From Tsuneonella aeria (GTDB taxonomy: Bacteria; Pseudomonadota; Alphaproteobacteria; Sphingomonadales; Sphingomonadaceae), in the NCBI RefSeq assembly GCF_009827495.1, contig NZ_WTZA01000001.1, forward strand, positions 1,624,001 through 1,688,000: DNA of 64,000 nucleotides, written 5' to 3'. This document shows positions 36,607 to 45,001 of this stretch, piece after piece. A program made the position numbers and the translations under genes. The first letter of the stretch is position 1. Every line of letters begins with the position of its first letter. The notes beneath the pieces are model-generated. The model was given only the letters and a program-made list of their open reading frames with translations, did not search any database and was not told the origin of the DNA.

Positions 36607-38010
36607 CTATTGCGGGCGTGCCGGCACAAGGCCAAGACGCTCGCGCGCCGCCCAGCGCCATGTCAGGAGGCCGGCCGCGAACACGAGGCCGGTGGCGAGC
36701 CCGATCCACACTCCGACACCGGCAAGCGGCGTGAAGAAACCCAGCCAGATGGCGATGCCGTATCCCGGCACCCAGTAGCTGAAGATCGCGATCAGCATCG
36801 GCACGCGCGTGTCCTGCAAACCGCGCAGCGCCCCCGCGGCCACTGCCTGCACACCGTCGAACAGCTGGAATCCGGCCGCCACGACCATGTAGCTGACCGC
36901 GAGACCGACCATTGCGGCCTTCGCCGGCTCGTTAGGGTCGACGTAGATGCGCAGCAAGACATCCGGCGCCAGGATCATCGCGGCGGCCGTCATGCACATG
37001 AATCCCGCGGCCACCGCGATGCCGATCCATCCCGCGCGCCCGATCGCGGCGCGGTCTCCGGCGCCGTAGTGGTAGCCGACGCGGATCGTCGCGGCCTGGC
37101 CGATGCCGAATGGAACCTGGAAGGCGAGCGCGGCGATCTGCAGCGCCACCGTGTGGCCCGCCAGCTCGGCCTCGCCGATGCGGCCCATGAGCAGTGCCGC
37201 CCCGCTGAACAAGCCCGCTTCGGCAATGATGATGATCATCACCGGCGATCCCAGGACGAGGATTTCGCGAAGGCGCGACCACTCGGGCCGCCACCAGTTG
37301 CCGAAGACCCGGTACCGCCGAAGGCGCCGATCCACCCCGATCGCCACGATATAACTTGTAAGGACGAAGAACGATGTCAGGACACTGGCGAGCGCCGATC
37401 CCTCCAGGCCGAGGGCGGGCGCGCCCAGGTTGCCGAACACGAGCGTCCAGTTGAACAGCACGCTTGCGCCCAGGGCAAGTCCGGTGATCGCGGTCGCGAA
37501 GATCGGCCGGCCGAGCGCCGAGACGAAATTGCGGAGAACGTTCGCGAGGACCATCGGGATCATCGCCCACATGATGATCCGCAGAAAATCGCCCGAGCGC
37601 GCGGCGAGCGCTGGCGTCTGGCCGCTCAGCAGGAGCAAGGCCTCTCCATACCAGCACACGGCCATGCCGATCGCGCCGGACAGGATCGCCAGCCACAAGG
37701 CCATGCGGACCGATCTGCGCACCTGGCGTACGGCGTGGCGGCGCCGGCCGAGTTCCTCGGCGATTAGGGCCGCGACGATGCCCGTGAGCCCGGAGAACGC
37801 CCACGCCAACAGGCCGAACAGCGCAATGGCCAGCGCGGAGGCGGCCAATTCGCGCTCCCCAAGGCGCGCGACGAAGATGACGTCGACCGCGTGGACCAGC
37901 ATCTGCAGGAGGTTGGCCAGCGCAAGCGGCCAGGCGAGGCCTAGGGTCTCGATCAGCTCGCGCCGCCACGGCCCCCGTGTCGGGACATCAGGAGTAAGGA
38001 CGCGCATCAT
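36607..38010 (-). CDS. MATE family multidrug efflux transporter (NorM-like)
   Basis: A 467-residue inner-membrane antiporter with about twelve helices in two similar halves. The first helix ETLGLAWPLALANLLQMLVHAVDVIFVARLGERELAASALA has the family pattern of a short helix followed by a conserved LG-x-x-x-x-AA turn; the second half repeats it around EILVLGSPVMIIIIAEAGLFSGAALLMGRIGEAELAGH. Members expel cationic drugs or metabolites using H+ or Na+ gradients. The start MMRVL is accepted; 70 bases separate its stop region from the groES upstream region. Substrate unknown. Confidence 0.92.
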   Translation of the reverse strand: MMRVLTPDVPTRGPWRRELIETLGLAWPLALANLLQMLVHAVDVIFVARLGERELAASALAIALFGLLAWAFSGLTGIVAALIAEELGRRRHAVRQVRRSVRMALWLAILSGAIGMAVCWYGEALLLLSGQTPALAARSGDFLRIIMWAMIPMVLANVLRNFVSALGRPIFATAITGLALGASVLFNWTLVFGNLGAPALGLEGSALASVLTSFFVLTSYIVAIGVDRRLRRYRVFGNWWRPEWSRLREILVLGSPVMIIIIAEAGLFSGAALLMGRIGEAELAGHTVALQIAALAFQVPFGIGQAATIRVGYHYGAGDRAAIGRAGWIGIAVAAGFMCMTAAAMILAPDVLLRIYVDPNEPAKAAMVGLAVSYMVVAAGFQLFDGVQAVAAGALRGLQDTRVPMLIAIFSYWVPGYGIAIWLGFFTPLAGVGVWIGLATGLVFAAGLLTWRWAARERLGLVPARPQ

Positions 38011-38116
38011 GAGCCAGCCCGGATAAGCGCGGCGCGGGGCCGGCGAAAGCGGTTACCGGTGCCGGTCACGGATTGCCTTCAGCTTGCGGCAAGCATGCCA
38101 CAGACACATGCGCGCC

Positions 38117-38650
38117 ATGATCCGCTTCACTATTCTCGCTGCCGGTGCGGCCTTGGCCACCGCTCCGTCCGCGGCTTTCGCCGGCGAGGTTTACGGGGGT
38201 GTTTACGCGCACGGCGTGGACACGCCCTTCACGTTCGATACCGGGGAGGGCGGCATCGATCTGCAACTGGGATATCGCCTCGATCCGATCGCGCCCGTCG
38301 CACGCATCGAACCCTACGTGTTCGCATCGGTAAACAGCCGCGAAGGCGGCACGGACTTTGTCGGGGTGGGTATCAGCCGGAAGTTTACCATCGGGTCCGC
38401 GTATGTGCGGCCGGGCGTCGGCATTGTCCTGCACAACGCACCCGCCGTCCGGGTCGATCCCGCGAGCGGTATCCGGACAGACCTCGGGAGTCGGGTGCTG
38501 TTCGAACCCGAAATCGCGGTAGGGATGGACATCGCGCGGCGGGTGAGCGTCGAGGCGAGCTGGGTGCATATTTCCAACGCCCGCCTGTTCAATTCGCAGC
38601 AGAACCCGGGCATCGACATGATCGGCGTCCGGGCCAACCTGAAGCTTTGA
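38117..38650 (+). CDS. PagL-like lipid A 3-O-deacylase / acyloxyacyl hydrolase family protein
   Basis: A 177-residue outer-membrane barrel candidate with signal peptide MIRFTILAAGAALATAPSAA cleaved near FAG. The body alternates beta-strand-like segments (VYGGVYAHGVD, IDLQLGYRLD, EPYVFASVN). The catalytic signature of PagL enzymes, His-x-Ser-Asn, is present in SWVHISNARLF near residue 155. In PagL the acid of the triad is a glutamate fourteen residues after the histidine; here the nearest candidate is Asp at +16 in NPGID, so activity may be altered. The enzyme would remove the 3-O acyl chain of lipid A. ATG 38117 is preferred; ATG 38108 adds three residues. Confidence 0.75.
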   Translation: MIRFTILAAGAALATAPSAAFAGEVYGGVYAHGVDTPFTFDTGEGGIDLQLGYRLDPIAPVARIEPYVFASVNSREGGTDFVGVGISRKFTIGSAYVRPGVGIVLHNAPAVRVDPASGIRTDLGSRVLFEPEIAVGMDIARRVSVEASWVHISNARLFNSQQNPGIDMIGVRANLKL

Positions 38651-38706
38651 GGATCGCACGCGCGGTGATAGAATGGGGCGACCCAATCCGCGGCGGGAAT
38701 AGGCCG

Positions 38707-38838
38707 ATGAAACGCGTTGTAATCATTGCCGTTTTAGCGCTGGCGATGGCGGCGTGCAGCGACGTTCGCGAGCGCGGGACGCATCCGTTCGGGAAGCCCG
38801 CGCTTGCCTCCCTGGAGGTCGCCAGGGCCTCCGCCTGA
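38707..38838 (+). CDS. Very small lipoprotein (43 residues)
   Basis: The peptide starts MKRVVIIAVLALAMAAC, a complete lipoprotein signal with lipobox AMAAC (Cys17), and leaves a mature tail of about 26 residues. Too short for family assignment; small lipoproteins of this size include entericidin-like proteins, though no such similarity is evident. It lies 56 bases after the PagL-like gene on the same strand. The good signal peptide is the main support. Confidence 0.5.
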   Translation: MKRVVIIAVLALAMAACSDVRERGTHPFGKPALASLEVARASA

Positions 38839-39181
38839 GTTCGCTTCGGGACCTTTCGGGCGCAGAAACTGGCATCGCCTGCCCGCACGGCACGCCGGTC
38901 AGGGCGTGATCGACGCGTCAAAGAGAATTCTCTTCAAGCGCGAATACTGCTTGAAATGCTTCACATCGGGCGCGGCGCCAAGCACGCAGTTCGCCAGAGC
39001 GTCCCAAGCCGTCCTCCCCCGCCGCTTCTGGCCCTGCCCTGGCGCGTTGGGGGCATGGAGCCGCTTGCCAAGCCCCCTTCCAGTGCGGTCACCCACGCAA
39101 AAAAGGGGCGGATCTCTCCGCCCCTTTTAAGGTGTCTTGTTGAAGCGGCTGCGGGCGCCGCCCGATCTTGCGCTTCCGCCC
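38839..39181. other. 343-base gap with nested palindromes and a terminator
   Basis: No convincing gene. A perfect 14-base palindrome AAGAGAATTCTCTT (38921-38934) partly overlaps a second inverted repeat TTCAAGC (38933-38939) / GCTTGAA (38949-38955) in a locally AT-rich patch. The right part holds the exbD terminator at 39101-39128. A 65-codon minus-strand frame crosses the patch but has no ribosome site or recognisable homology. Confidence 0.5.
39101..39128 (-). terminator. Intrinsic terminator of the tonB-exbB-exbD-exbD operon
   Basis: AAAAGGGGCGGA (39101-39112), TCTC loop, TCCGCCCCTTTT (39117-39128). A/T runs flank both sides, so it can end transcription in either direction; it lies 54 bases past the last exbD stop. 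Confidence 0.9.
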
Positions 39182-39613
39182 TTACTTGGCGAATTCGCGG
39201 TATTTCTCGTTTCCGACGAAACCGAACTTGGTCACGCCCGAGTTCTTGATGAGGTTCAGAACACGAATCGACAGGTCGTAGCTCGCCTGCGAGTCCGGTT
39301 CGAACTGCAGTTCCGGTTCGACCGCCATCGCCTTCGAGGCGTTTAGGTTGGCCATCAGCTCGCTGTCGCTGATCGCCACGCCGTTCCACAGGATCTGGTC
39401 CGTCGGCGACAGGACGATCTTGTTCTTGATCGGGTCCACCGGCGGCGGGTTATCGTTCGGGCTCGGCACCGGCAGGTCGATGTCGACGGAGTGCGTGGCC
39501 ACGGGGATGGTGATGATGAACATGATGAGGAGAACGAGCATGACGTCGATGAGCGGCGTCGTGTTCATTTCCATCATCGGCGAGCCATCATCCTTGCCGC
39601 CTGACATTGCCAT
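39182..39613 (-). CDS. exbD: ExbD/TolR family biopolymer transport protein (second copy)
   Basis: A 143-residue inner-membrane protein with one helix. The N-terminal [21 protein letters not shown] is the family signature, including the membrane aspartate that carries protons, and the periplasmic domain follows. With ExbB it turns proton-motive force into TonB movement for outer-membrane uptake. It is the last gene of tonB-exbB-exbD-exbD, 37 bases after the longer ExbD paralog, and is followed by a terminator. Confidence 0.92.
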   Translation of the reverse strand: MAMSGGKDDGSPMMEMNTTPLIDVMLVLLIMFIITIPVATHSVDIDLPVPSPNDNPPPVDPIKNKIVLSPTDQILWNGVAISDSELMANLNASKAMAVEPELQFEPDSQASYDLSIRVLNLIKNSGVTKFGFVGNEKYREFAK

Positions 39614-39650
39614 GGGGGATTACTCCTGAAACTGAATTCGCCAGGCCCGG

Positions 39651-40184
39651 TCAGCCGTTGGGGTCGACCGGGTTGGAGATGAAGCCGACAGTCGGATAAC
39701 CGGCCGCCTGCACATTGTAGATCGACCCCGCAACGCAGCGCCACGGCGCGTTCACGTCACCGCGAATGTGGACCTGCGGGATTTTGTCCGGGTCTTCCAT
39801 CAGCGCTTCGGGACCGCCCGCCGCCTGCACGATCGCATCGAGGCGCTTGAATGCCTCGTCGTACAGCTCGCTGGAATCCACCGGCGTGATGTTGTTGAAG
39901 TAAACCCGGCACTCGCCGTTGCGCGAAGCACCCTGGAACCCGGGCTCACCCGCACTGCGGCCGGCATCGTCGGTCGTGCTGACGGTAAGCAGCAGGTTCT
40001 CCACCTTGTCCTTGGACTCGATCGATTCCATGACCGGCAGCTTCAGCTTTTCGATCGTCTGGATGGCGACCGGGACGGCGATGAGGAAGATGATGAGAAG
40101 CACCAGCATCACGTCGACGAGCGGCGTGGTGTTGATGTCCGACATCGGCGTCTCGGTTGCGCCTCCGCCTGTCGAAATGGCCAT
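39651..40184 (-). CDS. exbD: ExbD/TolR family biopolymer transport protein (first, longer copy)
   Basis: A 177-residue ExbD paralog. It begins with [24 protein letters not shown], the same membrane segment with the proton-carrying Asp. The periplasmic domain is about 35 residues longer than in the following copy and has two cysteines (NGECRVYF and APWRCVAG) that could form a disulfide, absent from the shorter paralog. Two unlike ExbD proteins behind one ExbB are common in sphingomonads with many TonB receptors; they may form a mixed stator. Confidence 0.92.
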   Translation of the reverse strand: MAISTGGGATETPMSDINTTPLVDVMLVLLIIFLIAVPVAIQTIEKLKLPVMESIESKDKVENLLLTVSTTDDAGRSAGEPGFQGASRNGECRVYFNNITPVDSSELYDEAFKRLDAIVQAAGGPEALMEDPDKIPQVHIRGDVNAPWRCVAGSIYNVQAAGYPTVGFISNPVDPNG

Positions 40185-40264
40185 GGGCTTCCTATCCTGT
40201 TACACTATCGTTCCGCGTAAGGGCCGGGAGAGCGGCGCCTGGCCGGCTCTCCCGAACAGCCCGA

Positions 40265-41074
40265 TTACGGACGCGGCGCCGTCGTGGTGGCCGTGGTAGC
40301 GGCAGGCTTGGCGGCCGGAGCGGTCGCGGCAGCCTTGCCCGCCTGCTGGGTCGACGTGGCCGTCAGCACCGCGGGCTTGACCGCACCGCGCGAATTGATG
40401 TTCGCGAGAATGTCGGTCGAGAAGCCGGAGAGCAGCTCGGCGATGCGCTTGTTGCGGCTCTGCAGCCAGTTGTAGGCAAGCACCGCAGGCACGGCGACGA
40501 GCAGACCGATCGCGGTCATGATCAGCGCTTCACCCACCGGGCCGGCGACCTTGTCGATCGAGGCCGAGCCGGCCAGGCCGATGTTGATCAGCGCGCGGTA
40601 GATACCGATAACGGTGCCGAGCAGACCGACGAACGGCGCGGTCGCACCGACGGTCGCGAGAAACGGCAGGCCCCCCGCGAGCTTGGCGTTGATCGACTGT
40701 TCCGAACGATTGAGCGAGCCGTGCAGCCAGTCGTGCGCTTCCAGGCTGTCGGTCATCTTGCCGTGCGATTCTTCGGCATAGAGGCCATCGTCGACGAGCT
40801 GGCGCCAGGCGCTGTTCTTTTCCAGCTTGCTCGCACCTTCACGGAGCGACGGCGCGCGCCAGAAATTGGAGCGCACGGCCTTGTACTGGTTCAGGATCTT
40901 CTGCTGTTCCAGCCACTTGGTAATCAGGATGTAGAACGATCCGACCGACATGATGACCAGGATGATGAAGATCGACCATGCGATCACACCACCCTGATTC
41001 ATGGCTTCCCAGAAGCCGAACTGGTTCTTCGGCGTGGCATCAGCGGCCGCCGCGGTAAGAATGTCGAAAACCAT
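40265..41074 (-). CDS. exbB: ExbB / MotA-TolQ-ExbB proton channel family protein
   Basis: A 269-residue protein with three membrane helices: near 30-52 (VIAWSIFIILVIMSVGSFYIL), 125-150 (ATVGATAPFVGLLGTVIGIYRAL) and 165-190. The conserved AP-FVGLLGTV segment and the cytosolic loop match ExbB. It forms the pentameric proton channel with ExbD that energises TonB. The C-terminal tail is an Ala/Thr/Lys/Pro-rich extension (AAATAPAAKPAATTATTT) not needed for the core. Second gene of the operon, 52 bases downstream of tonB. Confidence 0.93.
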   Translation of the reverse strand: MVFDILTAAAADATPKNQFGFWEAMNQGGVIAWSIFIILVIMSVGSFYILITKWLEQQKILNQYKAVRSNFWRAPSLREGASKLEKNSAWRQLVDDGLYAEESHGKMTDSLEAHDWLHGSLNRSEQSINAKLAGGLPFLATVGATAPFVGLLGTVIGIYRALINIGLAGSASIDKVAGPVGEALIMTAIGLLVAVPAVLAYNWLQSRNKRIAELLSGFSTDILANINSRGAVKPAVLTATSTQQAGKAAATAPAAKPAATTATTTAPRP

Positions 41075-41126
41075 GCGAAAGTCCTCTCAGATAATCAGAT
41101 AAACCGTAGAAAATGAATGCGAGATT

Positions 41127-41813
41127 TTATTCCGGGATTTCCCAGCGGACCGAGCTTGCCCACGAACCGCTCGTCGGCTTGCCCTGGCCGTCGGTGGCCG
41201 GATTGAAGCGACCGCGGCGTTGGATGAGCGAGCACGTCGTGCTGTCGAGTTCGGGCGTGCCGCTCGATCCCGTAACGTTGCAGCTGGTGACCCGGCCGTT
41301 GGCGTCCACTTCCACGCGGAAGCGGGTCACGCCTTCCTTCTCCTCGCGCAGGGCGCGGGACGGATAGTCGTTCGCGTTGGCCCAGTTGCCGGGGTTGCCG
41401 CGCGGAGTCGGCGCCTTGGGCTGGAATGCCGGCGGAGGCGGGGGCGGCGGCGCAGGCGGCGGCGCGGGCGGCGCCACGGGCGCTGCCGGCGGCACCACCA
41501 ATGCCGGCGGAGCAGGCGGCGGGATCGTCGGCTGCGTGCGGATCGGCGGCGGGGCCACGGCGATATTGACCGGCGGCGGCGGCGCGACCGGCGGCGGGGG
41601 CGCGGTGTCCGGCACCTCTTCGGGCGGCGGCGGCTCCTCTTCGGGCGGCGGCGGCTCCTCGATATCGACCGTCGTCACGCGCTCGACCACCTTCGAGATC
41701 GCCGAATAGGCGAGACCGGTGACAAGTGCATACCCGACGACGACGTGAATAAGTGCAACGATGATGATCGCAACAATGCGATTACCGCTCATCTGTTGGT
41801 CAACGTAGGCCAT
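41127..41813 (-). CDS. tonB: TonB energy transducer
   Basis: A 228-residue periplasm-spanning protein. A single N-terminal helix (about 14-33, IVAIIIVALIHVVVGYALVTG) is followed by a long Pro/Glu rod (PPPPEEEPPPPEE..., then PPPPV and APPPPPPP blocks, about 52-130) and a globular C-terminal domain (140-228, VTRFRVEVDANGRVTSCNVTGSSG) of the TonB family. It couples the ExbBD motor to outer-membrane receptors. It is the first gene of the operon; its promoter must lie in 41814-42142, where two TTAACC sequences occur. Confidence 0.93.
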   Translation of the reverse strand: MAYVDQQMSGNRIVAIIIVALIHVVVGYALVTGLAYSAISKVVERVTTVDIEEPPPPEEEPPPPEEVPDTAPPPPVAPPPPVNIAVAPPPIRTQPTIPPPAPPALVVPPAAPVAPPAPPPAPPPPPPPAFQPKAPTPRGNPGNWANANDYPSRALREEKEGVTRFRVEVDANGRVTSCNVTGSSGTPELDSTTCSLIQRRGRFNPATDGQGKPTSGSWASSVRWEIPE

Positions 41814-42142
41814 TCAGTCGCATCACTCCATCGCCAAGCACCGGAGCGGTTCCGGCGCACATGCTTCGAAGCCGGACTGGCCGGCCGAAACATCACTCAG
41901 TTGTTCCCCCTGTCGGCCCACCGGATTTGCGACGGCCTGCTGGGCCAGCCGGATACCCGATGACCCGGCGCGGGCCGCCGGGGGTTGACTTGTTATGCCC
42001 CCGGTTGGGCCTCGCCTTAACCGCGATGAGAACACCGCGCAAACGCTTTTACGGTTAAGCCCGGATTCAGTGCCCGGGCGCTCAAACGTGCCCCATGTCA
42101 GATGGTTTTCCTTCCCTCCGCAACGGGTCTAGCGCGTTGAGA
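41814..42142. other. Divergent promoter region between tonB and a secreted-protein gene
   Basis: 329 bases without a gene. TTAACC at 42017-42022 and its reverse GGTTAA at 42053-42058 resemble the half-sites found before ctrA. A short AT-richer patch (ACGCTTTTACGGTTAA, 42043-42058) is a likely promoter area, but no clear -35/-10 pair stands out for either side. Confidence 0.45.
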
Positions 42143-43003
42143 ATGACAGTGTCCCGTTCGTTTCGCGCCCGTGGCCTTGCCCGCGCCTTCCCCGCCCTTC
42201 TCGCCGTGGCGCTCGCCGGCGGGGCCGCTGCCGCGCCCGCGACCAGCGCGCCTGCCGCCACCTACGCCGATCTCGCCGATCTCGCCGACGCCGCCGACCT
42301 GGTGGTCCACGTGCGCGTCGCGCGGCAGGCGCAGGTTCCCGCCGAACGGGCCCCGGGCCTGGCGCCCGGTCACGCCCGCCTGTATATAGAAGCGCAGACG
42401 AAGGCCCTCATCGCCGGCGCCGCGCCCCTGGGCGAATCGGTGAGCTACCTTGCCGACGTGCCGCTCGACGCGAAGGGCAAGGTGCCCAAGCTGAAGAAGC
42501 GGGAATTCCTGCTGTTCTCGCGCGCGGTGCCGGGCAAGCCGGACCAGCTGCAACTGGTCGGCACGCATGCCCAGCTGCCACACACTCCCGCCGCAGAGGC
42601 GCGCCTGCGCCCGATCCTGAGCGCGCTGGCGGGCGCGGACGCGCCGCCCGCGATCACCGGCGTGCGCGACGCCCTGGCCGTGCCCGGAACGCTGGCCGGG
42701 GAATCCGAAACGCAGGTGTTCCTCTCCACCGCGACGGGCGATCCGGCCGCACTGACGATCGTGCGGCGGCCGGGGATGGCGCCGTCGTGGGGCGTATCGT
42801 TTTCGGAGATCGTCGACCAGTCCGCGCGCCCCCCGGTGCGCGAGACGCTGGCGTGGTATCGCCTCGCCTGCTTCCTGCCCGCCACGCTTCCCGCACGCGC
42901 GAACCTGTCGTCCGACAGTGCATCGCGCGCGCAAGCGGCGGATGACTATGCCCTGGTCATGCGGGAGCTGGGCCCCTGCCCGCGCGCGTTCGCGGCGCAG
43001 TGA
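42143..43003 (+). CDS. Exported protein of unknown function
   Basis: A 286-residue protein with a twin-arginine-free signal peptide (FPALLAVALAGGAAAAPA) and no further membrane segment, so periplasmic or secreted. The mature part starts with DLADLADAADLVVHVRVARQAQV, contains a Lys-rich KGKVPKLKKREFLLFSRAVPG and ends with two cysteines (RLACFLPATL and GPCPRAF) that could pair. I do not recognise a family. The ATG at 42143 is the plausible start; an upstream ATG at 42095 in the same frame adds a segment without signal-peptide character. It lies divergently from tonB and 111 bases before hom. Confidence 0.72.
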   Translation: MTVSRSFRARGLARAFPALLAVALAGGAAAAPATSAPAATYADLADLADAADLVVHVRVARQAQVPAERAPGLAPGHARLYIEAQTKALIAGAAPLGESVSYLADVPLDAKGKVPKLKKREFLLFSRAVPGKPDQLQLVGTHAQLPHTPAAEARLRPILSALAGADAPPAITGVRDALAVPGTLAGESETQVFLSTATGDPAALTIVRRPGMAPSWGVSFSEIVDQSARPPVRETLAWYRLACFLPATLPARANLSSDSASRAQAADDYALVMRELGPCPRAFAAQ

Positions 43004-43114
43004 TGGCCTGCGCGGGCTGACGCGGCGCGCCTGACGGGGCGCAAAGGAACTCTTTGTTGGTGCACCGCGCTGCCGCGGCATAAGGGCCGCGCAACAAGGA
43101 GCAACGACGAGAAT

Positions 43115-44455
43115 ATGGCCGAACCGCTGCGCATCGCGCTCGCCGGACTGGGAACGGTCGGGGCCGGCGTCATCCGCCTGCTCGCCTCGAACGACGCGCT
43201 GGTGACGGCCCGCGCCGGCCGTGAAATCCGCATCATAGCCGTCAGCGCGCGCGACCGGTCGCGGGACCGGGGCGTGGACCTGTCGCCGTTCGAATGGTGC
43301 GACGACATGACCGCCATGGCGTGCCGCGACGATATCGACGCGGTGGTCGAACTGGTCGGCGGCGCCGATGGCCCCGCGCTCACGCTGGCGCGCAACGCCA
43401 TTCGCGAAGGCAAGGCGCTGGTCACCGCCAACAAGGCGATGATCGCGCACCACGGGCTCGCCCTTGCCCAGGCGGCAGAGGCGGCCGGCGTCCCCTTGCG
43501 GTTCGAAGCGGCGGTGGCCGGCGGTGTGCCGGTAATCAAGGCCTTGCGCGAAGGGGCTGCCGCCAACGCGATCGTGCGCGTGCAGGGCATCCTCAACGGC
43601 ACGTGCAACTATATCCTGTCGACCATGGAAGATACCGGCCGCGATTTCGGCGATGTCCTGGCGGAAGCCCAGGCGCTGGGGTACGCGGAAGCCGACCCGA
43701 CGTTCGATATCGAAGGGATCGACGCCGCCCACAAGCTGGCGATCCTCTCGGCGATCGCGTTCGGGGCGCGGCTCGATTTCGCCAGCGTGTCGGCCGAAGG
43801 CATCGCCCGGGTTCGCGCGGCGGACATCGCGCGGGCCGCCGACCTCGGCTTTGTGATCCGCCTGGTCGGGACGGCCGACGTCGAGAATGCCGAGCCTGGC
43901 AATGCCGGCAGCTCGCCCGCCCGGATGCTCCAGCGCGTGCGCCCGTGCCTGGTGGCGCGCGACCACCCTCTCGCGCACGTCGACGGCCCCACCAACGCTG
44001 TGGTGGCGGAGGGGAATTTCTCGGGCCGCCTGCTGTTCCAGGGCGCCGGCGCGGGCGACGGACCGACGGCGAGCGCGGTGGTCGCCGATCTCATCGACAT
44101 CGCGCGGGCGGCGGCGGACGGGCGCGACGCGGGGCCGCCGTTCTCCATCCCCGCCGACCGGCTCGTGCCGATGGCGCCATCGGAGCCGGGCGATCGCCGG
44201 GGGCGCAACTACTTGCGCTTCACCGTCGCCGACAAGCCCGGCGTGCTGGCCGAAATCGCCGCCGCGATGCGCGACGGGGGTGTCTCGATCGAAAGCCTGA
44301 TCCAGCAAGGCCGCTCGACGACCGAAGGCGAGGTGCTGGTGGTCATGGTGACGCACGATGGGCCGGAACGCTGCGTCACGGACGCCATGCGGCTGCTGGA
44401 AGGTTCGCCCAGCCTCACCGCGGCGCCGCTGGTGATGCCTATCCTGGAGGCGTGA
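43115..44455 (+). CDS. hom: Homoserine dehydrogenase
   Basis: The 446-residue enzyme reduces aspartate semialdehyde to homoserine on the path to threonine and methionine. NAD(P)-binding motif LAGLGTVGAGVIRLLA is at the N-terminus, catalytic and substrate segments are seen in TANKAMIAHHG and GILNGTCNYILSTM, and a C-terminal ACT domain (about 365-440, FTVADKPGVLAEIAAAMRDGG) suggests feedback control by threonine. Methionine output links it to metK. AAGGAG lies some 13 bases upstream of the ATG. Its end overlaps the convergent hypothetical gene by 17 bases. Confidence 0.96.
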   Translation: MAEPLRIALAGLGTVGAGVIRLLASNDALVTARAGREIRIIAVSARDRSRDRGVDLSPFEWCDDMTAMACRDDIDAVVELVGGADGPALTLARNAIREGKALVTANKAMIAHHGLALAQAAEAAGVPLRFEAAVAGGVPVIKALREGAAANAIVRVQGILNGTCNYILSTMEDTGRDFGDVLAEAQALGYAEADPTFDIEGIDAAHKLAILSAIAFGARLDFASVSAEGIARVRAADIARAADLGFVIRLVGTADVENAEPGNAGSSPARMLQRVRPCLVARDHPLAHVDGPTNAVVAEGNFSGRLLFQGAGAGDGPTASAVVADLIDIARAAADGRDAGPPFSIPADRLVPMAPSEPGDRRGRNYLRFTVADKPGVLAEIAAAMRDGGVSIESLIQQGRSTTEGEVLVVMVTHDGPERCVTDAMRLLEGSPSLTAAPLVMPILEA

Positions 44456-44948
44456 CGCCGGCGTCGCGCGTGTCGCCGCGCGGGGCCAGCCCCTTGGCGA
44501 CCCGGTCGGCGTCGGAGCCCGGCGGCGCTTCGGGAATGGCCTTCAGGTCGATCAGCACCGGCATCGGCGGCGGGCACGGCGGGATGAAGCATCCCGATGC
44601 CACGACCACGCCGGGATAAGCCGTCCCCACCTCCGGCGCGCGCGGGATCGTATCCGTCGCGCCCGCCCCCGCCGGATCGAGATCGCCGGACGACTGGACC
44701 CGGTATTTCGACATGTCCTCGGTCTGGCCGCAGACCACGATCTCGTCGCCCGGCTTGGGCGGCGGACATTCGGGGCGGGCGCGGGTGTCGGGCGGCCCGT
44801 AGACCTCGCGCGCGCGTTCCATCGCCTGCTCGGCATTGACGGGGGGCGGGCTGTCCTGCGCGCCCGAAGCTGCCGGAGCGACGACAAGCGCGATCGCGCC
44901 CATGAATGCATGTGCGTTGCCGAACCCCGTTCGTCTCGACAATCGCAA
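44439..44948 (-). CDS. Small exported protein of unknown function
   Basis: A 169-residue protein with a signal peptide ending near PAASGAQ and a Pro-rich mature chain. Three cysteines occur as RPECPPPKPGDEIVVCGQ and a Pro-rich CFIPPCPPP; the EIVVCGQ fragment is a pattern I associate with small exported sphingomonad proteins, without known function. TTG 44948 is chosen because GAGGGAG precedes it, whereas ATG 44903 has no ribosome site and would shorten the signal peptide. Convergent with hom (17-base overlap) and divergent from glpX. Confidence 0.65.
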   Translation of the reverse strand: MRLSRRTGFGNAHAFMGAIALVVAPAASGAQDSPPPVNAEQAMERAREVYGPPDTRARPECPPPKPGDEIVVCGQTEDMSKYRVQSSGDLDPAGAGATDTIPRAPEVGTAYPGVVVASGCFIPPCPPPMPVLIDLKAIPEAPPGSDADRVAKGLAPRGDTRDAGVTPPG

Positions 44949-45001
44949 GCTCCCTCGTCTAAGCGCGCCGACGTTATCACCGCTACGGGACTGAATTACA
45001 G

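Noticed and set aside
38899-39096. 65-codon minus-strand frame in the gap before exbD
   Set aside because: The C-terminal half looks somewhat protein-like and is less GC-rich, but there is no ribosome site or known family, and it overlaps palindromes. Not strong enough to call.
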